Program-made: the position numbers and the translations under genes | Shown: positions 54,381-64,000 of the stretch, piece after piece | Layout of the letters: the number at the start of each line of letters is the position of its first letter | Numbering within the stretch: the first letter of the stretch is position 1 | Assembly: GCF_000091325.1 (NCBI RefSeq) | Contig: NC_014012.1 | Span: 4,485,685-4,549,684, forward strand | DNA length: 64,000 nt | Reading direction: 5' to 3' | Source of the DNA: Shewanella violacea DSS12 | GTDB lineage: Bacteria; Pseudomonadota; Gammaproteobacteria; Enterobacterales; Shewanellaceae | The notes under the pieces: model-generated | What the model saw: the letters and a program-made list of their open reading frames with translations, nothing else | Told to the model about the DNA's origin: nothing | Database searches by the model: none

Positions 54381-55204
54381 AGCCCTTACCTCATTAAATG
54401 AATTCGCAGAAATAATAACACAAATGAGACCGTCAAGCTTAAAACACCTTTAAACACAACACCTTATAAGCATAACGCACCATGGCTGACATTGTGTTTA
54501 TTTGGGTCTGTTGTATTTAAAATCAAAATAGGTCTGGCAGGATGGATAAGGTACACAAGCGAATCAATCAAAAGAATGGTTGGATAGTCACTAACTGCTT
54601 TCAAGCGGTCACACTTCGCTTCCGTCAAACCTACTGTTTAACAATCCCTTTAAGTTTGTATCGGCAACTTCATTAATGGCATTGGAATTTCAAAGTAATG
54701 TGCAGCAGCATATACCAACATTATCGAGAACCACTAATAAGTGGGGTCAGTGTAAAAATTAGCTAGATCTATAAGCCTGTGTCATTTATCAAAAATATTA
54801 AAGTAGGAATGACAAATGGTGCAACCTTTGGCGCAAGCCTTTCATCCATAATTCGATAAGCTTTTGTATATCAAAACTCTATTAATCAAGAATTGATGAA
54901 ATCATCTGTCAACTCACAATGGGGCAAAAATGAGTTACAAACTCAAACTTAGAGTTACCCACAAAACCTCAATCGAAGAGAAAAATAATCAGGTGTAGAT
55001 GCGGCTGCGAGCTTCCAAAACAGGGACGTTTTGGCAGAGCTCACATGGATGTGCTTGCAGCGACTCGCAGAAGTAGCTGCATATAAGCGAGCCGCAGGCT
55101 ATAAATTACCATGAAGGTACGACCTTCAAACACACTACCCAATACCAACTCAGCCAGAAGCTAAATCAGAAAATGTGATCAGCCTTCATTTGAAGGTAAG
55201 CTAC
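54381..55204. other. Intergenic region with structured repeat copy C
   Basis: 820 bp without a credible gene. It holds a REP-like GGGGTCAGTGTAAAAATTAG motif at 54743-54762 and repeat copy C near 54975-55075. Confidence 0.5.
54975..55075. repeat. Structured three-stem repeat, copy C (inverted)
   Basis: Opposite orientation to A and B. Outer stem CTGCGAG/CTCGCAG (55005-55011 with 55064-55070), hairpin CCAAAAC/GTTTTGG (55015-55034) with loop AGGGAC, and hairpin CACAT-GG-ATGTG (55042-55053). Confidence 0.65.
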
Positions 55205-55792
55205 TTATGTCCCCCAAGGGGCCGGTGGTAGTGCTACCGGCTTAGTCAGATCGAAATCCACTCTGAAATCACGCTGATCTCGGGTCAAACGGTAGGTAAA
55301 CTCTTCTGGCTGGATATACATATGCCACACATTGGTTACTGAGACATCTAGACCGTTGTCTCTGAAGTTATTAATTGAATAGGCATCGACAGGAAAAGAC
55401 TGCTGCTCGGCACTGCCCATATCCGCTGTCATGCCACCATACATGGTCACCTTGTCTTCACTGCCATCTTTATGGCGATGATCATGAGCTAAATGTAAGC
55501 CATATTGGGTTTTGGTGATCACCCAGGTACGCGAATGATCATCACCCACATGAAACGGCACCTTAAGCTCTGTCTCGCTGCACTCGCGAACATGCATGAT
55601 GAGTTTCTTACCGCTAAAAGCCGAGTCGGCAGAGTTACCTGCTGTAACCTTTCCCTCAAAAGCCTTGCCACAATGGGCGGCTATGCTATCGAAGAAGGCA
55701 TCTTGTTCAGAGGTAGTGGCCAGGGCTGGCAAGGTAATAAGTGAGCAGCTAGTTAGCAAGAGTGCCAGCTGTGAGTATTTTGTTGTTTGCAT
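55205..55792 (-). CDS. Secreted protein of unknown function
   Basis: 195 residues with a signal peptide ending LPALA. The mature part (ATTSEQDAFFDSIAAHCGKAFEGKV, HVGDDHSRTWVITKTQYGLHLAHDHRHKDG) has many His and Asp residues, suggesting metal binding. GGAG six bases upstream supports the ATG at 55792. Similar secreted proteins occur in marine gammaproteobacteria, but no function is known to me. Confidence 0.65.
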   Translation of the reverse strand: MQTTKYSQLALLLTSCSLITLPALATTSEQDAFFDSIAAHCGKAFEGKVTAGNSADSAFSGKKLIMHVRECSETELKVPFHVGDDHSRTWVITKTQYGLHLAHDHRHKDGSEDKVTMYGGMTADMGSAEQQSFPVDAYSINNFRDNGLDVSVTNVWHMYIQPEEFTYRLTRDQRDFRVDFDLTKPVALPPAPWGT

Positions 55793-55991
55793 TATGATCT
55801 CCGTCAATTGGTGCCTAGCAGCCTAACATAAGCAGATAAATGTTAGCTTAAGGCCTGCAATCTCAGATCAGTGTTCATTATCGCCAGCATGATTTGATAT
55901 TCAGCTGCTTGGTCCAACGTTAAAGCTTCGGCCAAGCAGCTAATCTTGCTAGATAAGATCAACACAAGCTAATCAGGCCTGCTTAACACTC
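55793..55991. other. Intergenic, no gene seen
   Basis: Nothing recognised. Confidence 0.35.
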
Positions 55992-56381
55992 CTAATCGAA
56001 CCAGGCGGAAGACTTTTCTGCCGCTAGGGATTTGACCGTGTCATCGATATACATACTGACCATGGCAAGCGCCGCGGCCAATGCGCCTAAATCATCTGAG
56101 AAGCCAACCACAGGTGTTAAGTCAGGAATGGCATCGATAGGTGCGATGAAGTAAGCCAGAGCACCGAAAATAACTGTCTTGGCCCACTTAGGTGTATCTG
56201 GGCGTTGGGCTGCATAATAGAGACACAGAGCCTTGTCGATCACATCCAGGCCGGCATTCTTAGCAAACAGTTTTACCTTGTGCCAGAAACCTGCATCACT
56301 ATAGTCATGGCTTGCGGTATCGTTTTCACTATGGTTTGGGTTTTCACTATGGTTTCCACTATGGTTTGAATTGTCGACCAT
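55992..56381 (-). CDS. YkvA/DUF1232 family membrane protein
   Basis: 129 residues. The conserved core KTVIFGALAYFIAPIDAIPDLTPVVGFSDDLGALAAAL is the DUF1232 hairpin with two hydrophobic helices; the N-terminal ~30 residues are rich in His, Ser and Asn (NHSGNHSEN). The second of two tandem ATGs (56381) is spaced properly from AGGAGG. Function unknown. Confidence 0.85.
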   Translation of the reverse strand: MVDNSNHSGNHSENPNHSENDTASHDYSDAGFWHKVKLFAKNAGLDVIDKALCLYYAAQRPDTPKWAKTVIFGALAYFIAPIDAIPDLTPVVGFSDDLGALAAALAMVSMYIDDTVKSLAAEKSSAWFD

Positions 56382-56462
56382 CATTACCTCCTGAAACAAA
56401 AAGGGAATATCCATGATATTCCCTTATTTTATGTTAATTAGCTAGAACAGACACTAGCTGAA

Positions 56463-58775
56463 CTATCTTTGATGCTTAGGCGTGGTACCCCAGACATTCT
56501 TCTTTGCCGGACGTTGCCTCTGAGCAGTAGCACTGCTCCCTTGGCCGCCGGATGCCTTACCCTTGCCAGCTGATTTATTGGACGAGTCCCCTGGCTTAGC
56601 TTTTACCTTAGGCTTTCTGTCTTCAAACTGATCTTCAGAGAAACGGGTAAAGGCCTTCTTGTCACCGGGTGAGGCTTTATTGCTAAGTTTATTGGCTCCG
56701 CCCTTCCCCTTGTTACGCATGGCTTCACGTTCCTGGCGGGACTCCGCCGGCACCAGACAACTGAGACTATTGCCTATTAGCTCCTCTCTGCCCATCTCGA
56801 TTAGGGCTTCGCGGATCATAGGCCAACCAGCAGGATCGTGGTAGCGCAGCAAGGCTTTGTGCAGCTTACGCTGACGTCCCTTTTTCGGCACTGTCACCTT
56901 TTCACTGGTGTGTTTCACATTCTTCAGCGAGTTGAGTCCGGTATGGTATATGGTCGTCGCGTTCGCCATCGGCGATGGATAGAAGTTCTGCACCTGATCC
57001 AGCTTAAACTTCTCACCCTTGAGCCAGAGTGCCAGATTAACCATGTCGTCATTGGTCGTGCCAGGATGCGCCGAGATAAAGTAAGGGATCAGGTATTGTT
57101 TCTTACCCGCTTCCTTGGAATATTTGTCGAACAATTCCTTAAACTTTTCATAGGTGCCCATGCCCGGCTTCATCATCTTGTTCAGCGGACCATCTTCGGT
57201 ATGCTCGGGAGCAATCTTGAGATAGCCGCCCACATGATGACTCGCAAGCTCCTTCACATAGCGAGGATCTTCCGTGGCCAGATCGTAGCGAACACCCGAG
57301 GCTATGAGTACCTTCTTAATCCCAGGAACTTCCCTTGCCGCACGATAGAGATCGATCGTTGCCGAATGATCTGTATCTAAGTGACCACAGATAGAGGGGA
57401 AGACACAGGAGAGTCGTCGACAGGTCTTCTCCGCCTTGACGCTCTTACAGCCCAGACGATACATGTTGGCCGTAGGGCCACCAAGATCTGAGATAACCCC
57501 GGTAAAACCAGGCACCTTATCCTGAATATCTTTAATCTCATTCAAAATCGACTCTTGTGAGCGACTCTGAATGATACGTCCCTCATGCTCGGTAATTGAG
57601 CAGAATGAACAACCACCGAAACAACCACGCATTATGTTGATCGAGGTCTTGATCATGTCATAGGCGGGGATCTTGTTGTCACCATATGAAGGATGTGGCA
57701 CCCGCTTGTAGGGCAGACCAAACACACCGTCCATCTCGTCGGTATTTAACGGCCAGGCTGGAGGATTAATCCAGATAGCACGCTCGGCATGACGCTGAAA
57801 TAGGGCGCGGGCACAGCCAGGATTCTGCTCTTGATGCAAAATTCTAGACGCGTGAGCATAGAGGTATTTGTCTGTCGAGACTTTCTCATAGCTTGGCAAT
57901 AACACATAGGTCTTCTCCCAAGGTTTAGGTCTAGGAGCCTGTACGCTGATGGCCTTAGGAGCGTCATTATCGAATATCTTCACATCCGACGGGCCGGACA
58001 TGTTCTTACAACCCACATCATCGGCGCCGTAGGGATGAGGAATAGGGTCTATTTTATGTAACTGATCTATTTTGCGTGAGTCCATGCCCTTCCATTCGGC
58101 AAGGGGCTCTTTGCGGATCACTGTGGTGCCGCGAATATCATGGAGGTCAGCGATTGACTCACCCGCAGCCAGCCGGTGAGAGATCTCTACCAGGGGACGC
58201 TCGGCATTACCGTAGGCTAGAATATCGGCTTTCGCATCTAAAATTACACTGCGACGCACCTTATCAGACCAATAATCATAGTGGGCCATGCGGCGCAGGC
58301 TGGCTTCTATACCACCTATGATCACAGGCACTTGCTTGTAAGCTTCCTTACATCTCTGGGTATAAACTGTTACTGCGCGATCTGGGCGCTTACCACCGAG
58401 ATTTCCAGCCGTATAAGCATCATCGTGACGCATACGCCGCTCGGCGGTATAACGGTTGATCATCGAGTCCATATTGCCCGAAGTCACCCCGAAATAGAGA
58501 TTAGGCTTACCTAATTTCATGAAGTCATCTTTATTAGACCAGTCGGGCTGAGAAATAATGCCGACCCTGAAACCTTGAGCCTCGAGCATGCGTCCAATCA
58601 CTGCCATACCGAAGCTGGGATGATCCACATAGGCATCCCCGGTCACGACTATGATGTCACAGCTGTCCCACCCTAGTTTGTTCATCTCTTTGCGAGACAT
58701 AGGCAAAAAAGGCGCCGCCTCTGTTTGCTCAGAGCGATATTTTGGATGAGTAAATAAGGTAGATTCAACTTGCAT
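56463..58775 (-). CDS. ygiQ: Radical SAM protein of the YgiQ family
   Basis: 770 residues from the ATG at 58775. The radical SAM cluster motif [17 protein letters not shown] (CxxxCxxC) is near residue 385; an N-terminal domain starts [28 protein letters not shown], and the C-terminal tail is lysine-rich and disordered. The reaction is unknown for the family. An ATG at 58826 is also in frame but has no ribosome site. Confidence 0.9.
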   Translation of the reverse strand: MQVESTLFTHPKYRSEQTEAAPFLPMSRKEMNKLGWDSCDIIVVTGDAYVDHPSFGMAVIGRMLEAQGFRVGIISQPDWSNKDDFMKLGKPNLYFGVTSGNMDSMINRYTAERRMRHDDAYTAGNLGGKRPDRAVTVYTQRCKEAYKQVPVIIGGIEASLRRMAHYDYWSDKVRRSVILDAKADILAYGNAERPLVEISHRLAAGESIADLHDIRGTTVIRKEPLAEWKGMDSRKIDQLHKIDPIPHPYGADDVGCKNMSGPSDVKIFDNDAPKAISVQAPRPKPWEKTYVLLPSYEKVSTDKYLYAHASRILHQEQNPGCARALFQRHAERAIWINPPAWPLNTDEMDGVFGLPYKRVPHPSYGDNKIPAYDMIKTSINIMRGCFGGCSFCSITEHEGRIIQSRSQESILNEIKDIQDKVPGFTGVISDLGGPTANMYRLGCKSVKAEKTCRRLSCVFPSICGHLDTDHSATIDLYRAAREVPGIKKVLIASGVRYDLATEDPRYVKELASHHVGGYLKIAPEHTEDGPLNKMMKPGMGTYEKFKELFDKYSKEAGKKQYLIPYFISAHPGTTNDDMVNLALWLKGEKFKLDQVQNFYPSPMANATTIYHTGLNSLKNVKHTSEKVTVPKKGRQRKLHKALLRYHDPAGWPMIREALIEMGREELIGNSLSCLVPAESRQEREAMRNKGKGGANKLSNKASPGDKKAFTRFSEDQFEDRKPKVKAKPGDSSNKSAGKGKASGGQGSSATAQRQRPAKKNVWGTTPKHQR

Positions 58776-58826
58776 GAGTAATAAAACCTGACTGTCTAAC
58801 GGTGAAAATAGAATATTTGCGCCCAT

Positions 58827-59030
58827 TAAAGGGAGGCGGAGTATAGCAGGGGAGACACCATCTGGGCGAACAAAAAACGAACAAGTGTAAAGAAAAGCCA
58901 GCTTGAAATGAAAAAAGACATTAACCTTTAAATAGTAAGGATATTAGACAGCTTAGGTGCGCGGGCATAACCAGCCTGCTTATTAGAGTATAATTTCTAT
59001 TTTATCAATCGCTAAGCACATTTTGATAGG
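58827..59030. other. Intergenic, no gene seen
   Basis: Nothing recognised beyond the ygiQ promoter. Confidence 0.35.
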
Positions 59031-59447
59031 CTAACTTATCAAATAACCCATCGAGCCTAAGATAAAGTGAACCAAGTTAACTATGGCTAAGATTAAAATC
59101 ACCAACCAGCTGAGTAATCCGCCCCAAAACCGCCCAAGGTGATAGCCGCCTCTGCCCCTGGTCAGTCCCACAGCATGTAAGATGCGCCCAAAGATCCAGA
59201 TAACGCCAAGCAGGTGAAGATAGATAGCTGAGAGACCATTCAATTCTGCCACCAGCAACAAGACCATGGCGAACGGTGCGTTCTCAACTAGATTGGCATG
59301 GACTCGAGTAGCAAGCTCCAGCTCTTTATTATCCCCACTCCCTAGGCCTATTTTATGTTTGCGGCGTAACTTAACCACCCGCATGGCCAGCGCCACCATT
59401 AATATCGCCGTTAAACTGATATACAGACCCGAAATAACCACTGACAT
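59031..59447 (-). CDS. MAPEG-family membrane protein
   Basis: 138 residues, four membrane helices; RVHANLVENAPFAMVLLL and GRILHAVGLTRGRGG are typical of bacterial MAPEG proteins related to glutathione transferases of membranes. Substrate unknown. AAAGGA precedes the ATG at 59447. Confidence 0.85.
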   Translation of the reverse strand: MSVVISGLYISLTAILMVALAMRVVKLRRKHKIGLGSGDNKELELATRVHANLVENAPFAMVLLLVAELNGLSAIYLHLLGVIWIFGRILHAVGLTRGRGGYHLGRFWGGLLSWLVILILAIVNLVHFILGSMGYLIS

Positions 59448-59608
59448 ATGCCGTCCTTTTGCTTGCGCTATTGGTTTTGATAAACCAGCATTACAACTAA
59501 TTGAAGCTAAGTAAATATTTTCCAGACGATTAACCTTTTTTCCACAAACTAGGTTAATATGCGCTCGCCTGAAGACCTCAATATCTAAATAACCAATGGA
59601 CCTAGCTA

Positions 59609-60829
59609 GTGGACAACGCAGAATTTCTTGAGAAACGACGTTTTATTATCAAGTTAGGTAAGTCGTTGCATAAGTTTGGTACTCCAGCTTATCGACTGGA
59701 AGCCCACCTTCAGGCCGTTTCAAGCTTACTTGGCATAGAGGGTTACTTTCTTATTTCGCCAACGGCAATGACCTTTGTACTGCAACACGATACCGATCAA
59801 GAGTATAACCATGTCGCCCGAGTCAATCCCGGCGAATTAGATCTTGGCTCTCTGGCTCGTACCGATGAACTGGTGGAAGAGTTAACCTCAGGTAAGCGCA
59901 CGCTAAGTGAGGCATTAGCACGCCTCGATGAGATAGCCAACAAACCAAACCCCTATGGTACCAAGCAAACCTTGCTGGCCTTCGGTAGCTCTGCCGGAGC
60001 CTTTGCCATGTTGATGGGCACCAGCTGGAATGATGTATTCTGGTCGGCAATGCTAGGACTCATGGTCTACGGTTTGGTCTACCGCGCAGAACGTTCCAAG
60101 CGCATGGCCGAGATGCTCGAACCCTTATCGGCGATTCTTTGTGCCATCTTAGCCACTGCTATTGCTCATTTCGACCCAAATATTAATATCCCAGTGGTGA
60201 TCCTCTCGGGCATCATCATCTTTATCCCAGGGCTAGCACTGACATTAGGCATGGCCGAGCTGGCCGCCAGGGATCTGATTTCCGGTACCGCACGTATCAT
60301 GGATGCCTGCATGCTACTGTTTAAACTCTATTTTGGCGTAATATTGGGCATGGTGGTAGGCTCAGCCATCTTCGGCGATGCCATCAGCTTAGAGCCTGAT
60401 CCCTTACCCAGATGGGCTATTTGGTCGGCTGTACCCATTCTGTCCATGGCCTTGGTTATCATCTTCAAGGCCCGCATGAAAGATGCCCCCTGGGGCATAC
60501 TCGCCGGTATAGTCGCATTCTTCTCGTCCATGTTAGGCAGCATCTACCTAGGTGATTCAATCGGCATCTTCTTCGGTGCATTCGCCGTAGGCGTCTATTC
60601 GAATTTATTTGCCCGCTGGATGAAGGCTCCCGCATCTATCGCCCTGCTACAAGGTATAGTGATCTTAGTGCCCGGCAGTAAAACTTATATAGGCCTAAAT
60701 ACACTTATCTTAGGCGAGACCATGCTTAATCAATCACACATAGGCAGTCAGGTCTTTCTGATCTTTATGTCGCTAATTGCCGGACTCATGTTCGCCAACG
60801 TTGCCGTCTCTCCACGAAGAACCCTTTAA
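59609..60829 (+). CDS. ThrE-type threonine/serine exporter
   Basis: 406 residues: an N-terminal cytoplasmic domain (FIIKLGKSLHKFGTPAYRLEAHL) and about ten membrane segments, with both the first (DUF1212) and second (DUF3815) parts in one chain. It exports threonine, serine or related amino acids. Start GTG at 59609; no strong ribosome site, and an overlapping ATG is out of frame. Confidence 0.85.
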   Translation: MDNAEFLEKRRFIIKLGKSLHKFGTPAYRLEAHLQAVSSLLGIEGYFLISPTAMTFVLQHDTDQEYNHVARVNPGELDLGSLARTDELVEELTSGKRTLSEALARLDEIANKPNPYGTKQTLLAFGSSAGAFAMLMGTSWNDVFWSAMLGLMVYGLVYRAERSKRMAEMLEPLSAILCAILATAIAHFDPNINIPVVILSGIIIFIPGLALTLGMAELAARDLISGTARIMDACMLLFKLYFGVILGMVVGSAIFGDAISLEPDPLPRWAIWSAVPILSMALVIIFKARMKDAPWGILAGIVAFFSSMLGSIYLGDSIGIFFGAFAVGVYSNLFARWMKAPASIALLQGIVILVPGSKTYIGLNTLILGETMLNQSHIGSQVFLIFMSLIAGLMFANVAVSPRRTL

Positions 60830-61108
60830 GGCTCTATTACAAAAGACTCATCCGCTAGCATACTCAGGGTTAACGCTAGCAGTTAGCGCTGAGATATTTT
60901 CTGCAAGCAGAAAGCCTCTACCCTCCGGCTTTTACCCAGTATCTATCCCGCTTTAACCCTTGTAGCCACAATTTTACCTAAGTTTAATCACCCAGATATT
61001 TCACCTTTGTCCTTGACACATTCGAGTCTGGCGTGTGTTATTAACTTGTAATCAAAATGATTTAATTAGGATATTAAAACACACAAAGACAATATTAAAG
61101 GCCTCTAT
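60830..61108. other. Intergenic, no gene seen
   Basis: AT-rich; contains the promoter of the outer-membrane gene. Confidence 0.35.
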
Positions 61109-62809
61109 ATGGTGAGATGTACGTCTAAGTTATCTCTGTTTATTCTCTGCTTTATCATAAGCATGCCTGCCAGAGGAGACGGTGTAACGTTAACTAAAAC
61201 ATCATCAGATGAACCTTCTATGCTCACTGACGATGAGGCTTTTGAACGAGAGGACACCAGCCCAAAGATCACCAAGAAAAAACTCATCCGCAAAATTGTA
61301 GTCTCTAGTAATCCCATCTTCGATGAATCAGATCCCGATGCATTTTTTATCCATCGCTGGGCTAATTATCTGCATATTAATACCCGTGAACATGTCATTC
61401 TCAATAAACTAAGCCTAGAGAGCGGCGATAGAGTCACACAGAAAGATCTCGACGAAGCTCAGCGCCTGTTGAGGTATGAGCCCTACATACGCGACGCTAA
61501 AGTTAGCCTGATAGAAAAAGGGCCCGATGCAGATATTACCGAAGAGGGAGATACCTTACTGGTTGAAACTTGGGATAACTGGTCTCTGTTACCGACAGTC
61601 AGCTTAGGTCATAGCGGCGGTGAGAGTAAATATTCCATAGGCATTAAGGAAGATAACTTACTTGGCTACGGTATACGCACCCGAATTAAGTACCAATCTA
61701 ACGCCGATAGAAGTGGCTATAAAATTTCACTGCAAGCCCCTCTGGATAGTTTTATCAAGCACTCAAAAGTCGCCTTCAATTATCAAGATAATAGCGACGG
61801 AGAGGCGACACAGTTTTACTTCAATAAGCCCTTCTATACCTTAGATACTCAAGATATGTATTCACTCATGTATAGCGACGATCTCAGGGTCGATACCCTT
61901 AGACAAAATGGCGCAGACATCAATGAATTTGAACAAGAGCACAATTTCAATAGCCTAATGTATGGCTGGCGTCTGAATAAGGGGGACAACTTTAGGACTC
62001 GAATCACCACAGGTATCACCCAAGATAAAAGCCAATTTTCCAACATTGAAAAATACCCCGACTCACAGCTCCCCCAAAACAGAGATTTTCTCTATCCCTG
62101 GGTCGCCTATGAGTATTTGCAAGATGACTTTAAGGTGCTGAACAATGTTCGCCTCATCAACTATAACGAAGACTTTAACTTAGGCTGGAATCATTACTTT
62201 AAGTTCGGATTGGAAACCCAAGATACCGGGGACAGCTCTTCCCTTGGCTACCACCTCAACTGGAGAACGACTCGAGGCTATCAGGCCGACGCAGAGCTTC
62301 TGCTGCTGTCATTCGACGGTTCCGCAGTTTTGGCCACCAGCCAGAAAGACTTCTATAAAGTAAACCTGATGACGGAATACTTCTATCAGATAAGTCCAAA
62401 GTGGACGGCTTACCTTAAGACCAGACTCAGTACATCTCAGAATAACTATTTAGATAAGACCTTTTCTCTGGGCGATAACACAGGTATACGTGGCTACCCC
62501 AACGATTACCAGCATGGGGATAATCAATGGTTATTGACCACAGAGATCCGTCACTACCCCAATATAAACTTGTATCAGCTCGCCGAACTCGGTTGGGCTG
62601 CATTTGTCGATGTAGGGCAGGCCTATGGCGGGGCAGATGAGAATAATGAAGTATCGGGCCCCATAGGCAGTATAGGCATAGGTGCGAGAATCTATTCATC
62701 TCGCTCCAGTTACGGTAACGTGGCTCACATAGACTTCAGCCTGCCTTTCACCTCAGGTGTAGAGGTCAATAACTGGGAGTGGCGCTTCCAGGTAAGAAAC
62801 CGTTTCTAG
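61109..62809 (+). CDS. Omp85-superfamily outer-membrane protein
   Basis: 566 residues: signal peptide (1-23), a POTRA-like domain (EHVILNKLSLESGDRVTQKDLDEAQRLLRYEPYIRDAKVSL), then a C-terminal barrel with FSLGDNTGIRGYPNDYQHGDNQ, the VRGY/F-type signature of the family, and a final WRFQVRNRF. It probably assembles or moves proteins or lipids at the outer membrane. Followed by a mannose-1-phosphate guanylyltransferase gene, which may or may not be linked. AAAGG precedes the ATG. Confidence 0.8.
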   Translation: MVRCTSKLSLFILCFIISMPARGDGVTLTKTSSDEPSMLTDDEAFEREDTSPKITKKKLIRKIVVSSNPIFDESDPDAFFIHRWANYLHINTREHVILNKLSLESGDRVTQKDLDEAQRLLRYEPYIRDAKVSLIEKGPDADITEEGDTLLVETWDNWSLLPTVSLGHSGGESKYSIGIKEDNLLGYGIRTRIKYQSNADRSGYKISLQAPLDSFIKHSKVAFNYQDNSDGEATQFYFNKPFYTLDTQDMYSLMYSDDLRVDTLRQNGADINEFEQEHNFNSLMYGWRLNKGDNFRTRITTGITQDKSQFSNIEKYPDSQLPQNRDFLYPWVAYEYLQDDFKVLNNVRLINYNEDFNLGWNHYFKFGLETQDTGDSSSLGYHLNWRTTRGYQADAELLLLSFDGSAVLATSQKDFYKVNLMTEYFYQISPKWTAYLKTRLSTSQNNYLDKTFSLGDNTGIRGYPNDYQHGDNQWLLTTEIRHYPNINLYQLAELGWAAFVDVGQAYGGADENNEVSGPIGSIGIGARIYSSRSSYGNVAHIDFSLPFTSGVEVNNWEWRFQVRNRF

Positions 62810-63142
62810 ATTAGCCAAAGCAGTAGAGCCTAGCGACTCAGATATTTACTAAAGAGCTAGCCACAAATTTCTTCATCCCTGCCCTAATCCAAGGGACCAA
62901 ATCCATGATGACATATTCATTGTCGAACTAAGCTCAAACCTGCTCACGGGTTACCCGATACACATGAAGATGTATCGATTCAAAGCTAATACTCGGCATC
63001 TAAGCTGCCTCAACTTTGCTTGGCGTTTAGAAACAAATGACAGAAAATAAAAATAACCATGCAAAATTATTTTTGCAGTAACTATAATAAAATTAACATG
63101 TGACTCTAATTAAACAGATTTAATTGTTATTTCGGAGAAAAA
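62810..63142. other. Intergenic, no gene seen
   Basis: AT-rich; holds the manC promoter. Confidence 0.35.
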
Positions 63143-64000
63143 ATGATTTTACCTGTAATCATGGCTGGCGGATCAGGCTCACGACTCTGGCCCTTGTCGC
63201 GACAGATGTTCCCCAAACAGTTTCTCACCTTGAGCGGTGATAGCTCTATGTTACAGAGCACGGCCATGCGCCTACAAGGGATCGAGCATGCTCCAGCCAT
63301 GGTGATCTGTAATGAAGAACACAGGTTTTCGGTAGCAGAGCAGTTTCGGGCCAATAATATCCCCAATAGCGGCATAATTCTTGAGCCTGTTGGGCGCAAC
63401 ACGGCTCCGGCTATCGCCTTGGCAGCATTCACCGCAGTTAAAAATAATGATGACCCCTTATTGCTAGTGTTAGCTGCCGATCACCTGATTAAAAATGAAC
63501 CAGCATTTCGTCAATCAGTAAAAGCGGCCACCGAATTTGCCCTAGCAGGCAAGCTAGTTACCTTCGGTATTGTGCCTACGGCGCCAGAAACTGGTTATGG
63601 CTACATAAAGCACGGCGAGGCATATGCGAACGGCGCAGGCTATTGTGTGGCTGAGTTTGTGGAGAAACCAAATAAGGCGACGGCTCAAGCCTATCTGGAT
63701 AGCAAGAACTACTATTGGAACAGCGGCATGTTCCTGTTTAAAGCCAGTCGCTACTTAGACGAACTTAAGACTCACAGCCCGGAGATCTATGCCGCATGTG
63801 AAAAAGCTATCGCCAATACTGCCCAGGACTTCGACTTTTTACGGGTGGATAAAGCCGCATTTGAGGCATGCCCAGATAACTCCATAGATTACGCCGTCAT
63901 GGAGCCTTTGTGCAGTAGCCAAGGCTCAGATAAAGTTGTGGTCGTTCCCATGGATTGTGGCTGGAGTGACGTAGGTAGCTGGTCTGCTCTTTGGGAAGTG
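63143..64000 (+). CDS. manC: Mannose-1-phosphate guanylyltransferase (partial)
   Basis: Starts at ATG 63143 with GGAG five bases upstream and runs off the right edge (286 codons). [23 protein letters not shown] is the nucleotidyltransferase signature; [22 protein letters not shown] and WNSGMFLF follow in family order. It makes GDP-mannose for capsule, O-antigen or exopolysaccharide. It may be the first gene of a polysaccharide cluster beyond the window. Confidence 0.9.
   Translation, partial: MILPVIMAGGSGSRLWPLSRQMFPKQFLTLSGDSSMLQSTAMRLQGIEHAPAMVICNEEHRFSVAEQFRANNIPNSGIILEPVGRNTAPAIALAAFTAVKNNDDPLLLVLAADHLIKNEPAFRQSVKAATEFALAGKLVTFGIVPTAPETGYGYIKHGEAYANGAGYCVAEFVEKPNKATAQAYLDSKNYYWNSGMFLFKASRYLDELKTHSPEIYAACEKAIANTAQDFDFLRVDKAAFEACPDNSIDYAVMEPLCSSQGSDKVVVVPMDCGWSDVGSWSALWEV

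Overview
The window looks like a chromosomal segment of a marine gammaproteobacterium, most likely Shewanella or a close relative. This rests on the closeness of UbiD, Fre, CheV, ZapB, YtfK, DsbA/SrkA, YifB and YgiQ proteins to that group, on the moderate GC content, and on gene neighbourhoods. No rRNA, tRNA, CRISPR array or prophage was recognised. The species call is inference; no search was run.

Layout. 1-8.8 kb: a glycine-betaine-type binding protein (cut by the left edge), a short signal peptidase I, a thioredoxin-like lipoprotein, a MocR-type regulator that has lost its PLP lysine, a GNAT enzyme, CheV, a Trp/Tyr-rich secreted protein, then UbiD and the flavin reductase Fre. 9.1-16.9 kb: an NhaC-type antiporter, then a lysine/hydroxylysine module (kinase-aminotransferase fusion divergent from two saccharopine-dehydrogenase-like genes), a small lipoprotein and a MazG-like hydrolase.

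17-31 kb is an accessory, rearranged region. It holds two small unknown genes, a 921-bp exact-offset duplication of the 3' part of a nitronate monooxygenase gene, a REP-associated (Y1/HUH) transposase, an orphan Rhs C-terminal toxin remnant with a putative secreted immunity protein, half of a thiosulfate/YeeE transporter, a sulfatase/methyltransferase/small-protein set, a partly duplicated SMR transporter, and a glutathione-formaldehyde (Gfa) gene that has no ATG/GTG/TTG start. Several dispersed repeats here fold into hairpins whose stems differ in sequence between copies yet stay paired.

31-35 kb is an electrophile/aldehyde detoxification cluster on the minus strand: a NemR-like TetR repressor, a YqhD-like alcohol dehydrogenase, a DJ-1/PfpI protein and a glutathione transferase, with two matching operator palindromes. 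34.7-50 kb is mostly ordinary chromosome: YifB, two tandem PlsC-type acyltransferases followed by a 312-bp tandem amplification of the second gene's 3' end, IlvE with a perfect CRP-like site, an alpha/beta hydrolase, an outer-membrane barrel, ZapB, YtfK, a candidate small RNA, DsbA with a CGHC active site, SrkA and DUF3630.

50-64 kb carries a membrane domain resembling AraC-linked 7TM sensors but without an HTH, an S9 peptidase, a SYLF lipid-binding protein, more structured repeats, YkvA/DUF1232, YgiQ, a MAPEG protein, a ThrE exporter, an Omp85-type outer-membrane protein and a mannose-1-phosphate guanylyltransferase cut by the right edge.

The least explained material is the set of dispersed structured repeats (17.1, 18.4, 22.8, 30.9, 53.9 and 55.0 kb). 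Their stems covary between copies, and on one strand many hairpin loops show GGA.
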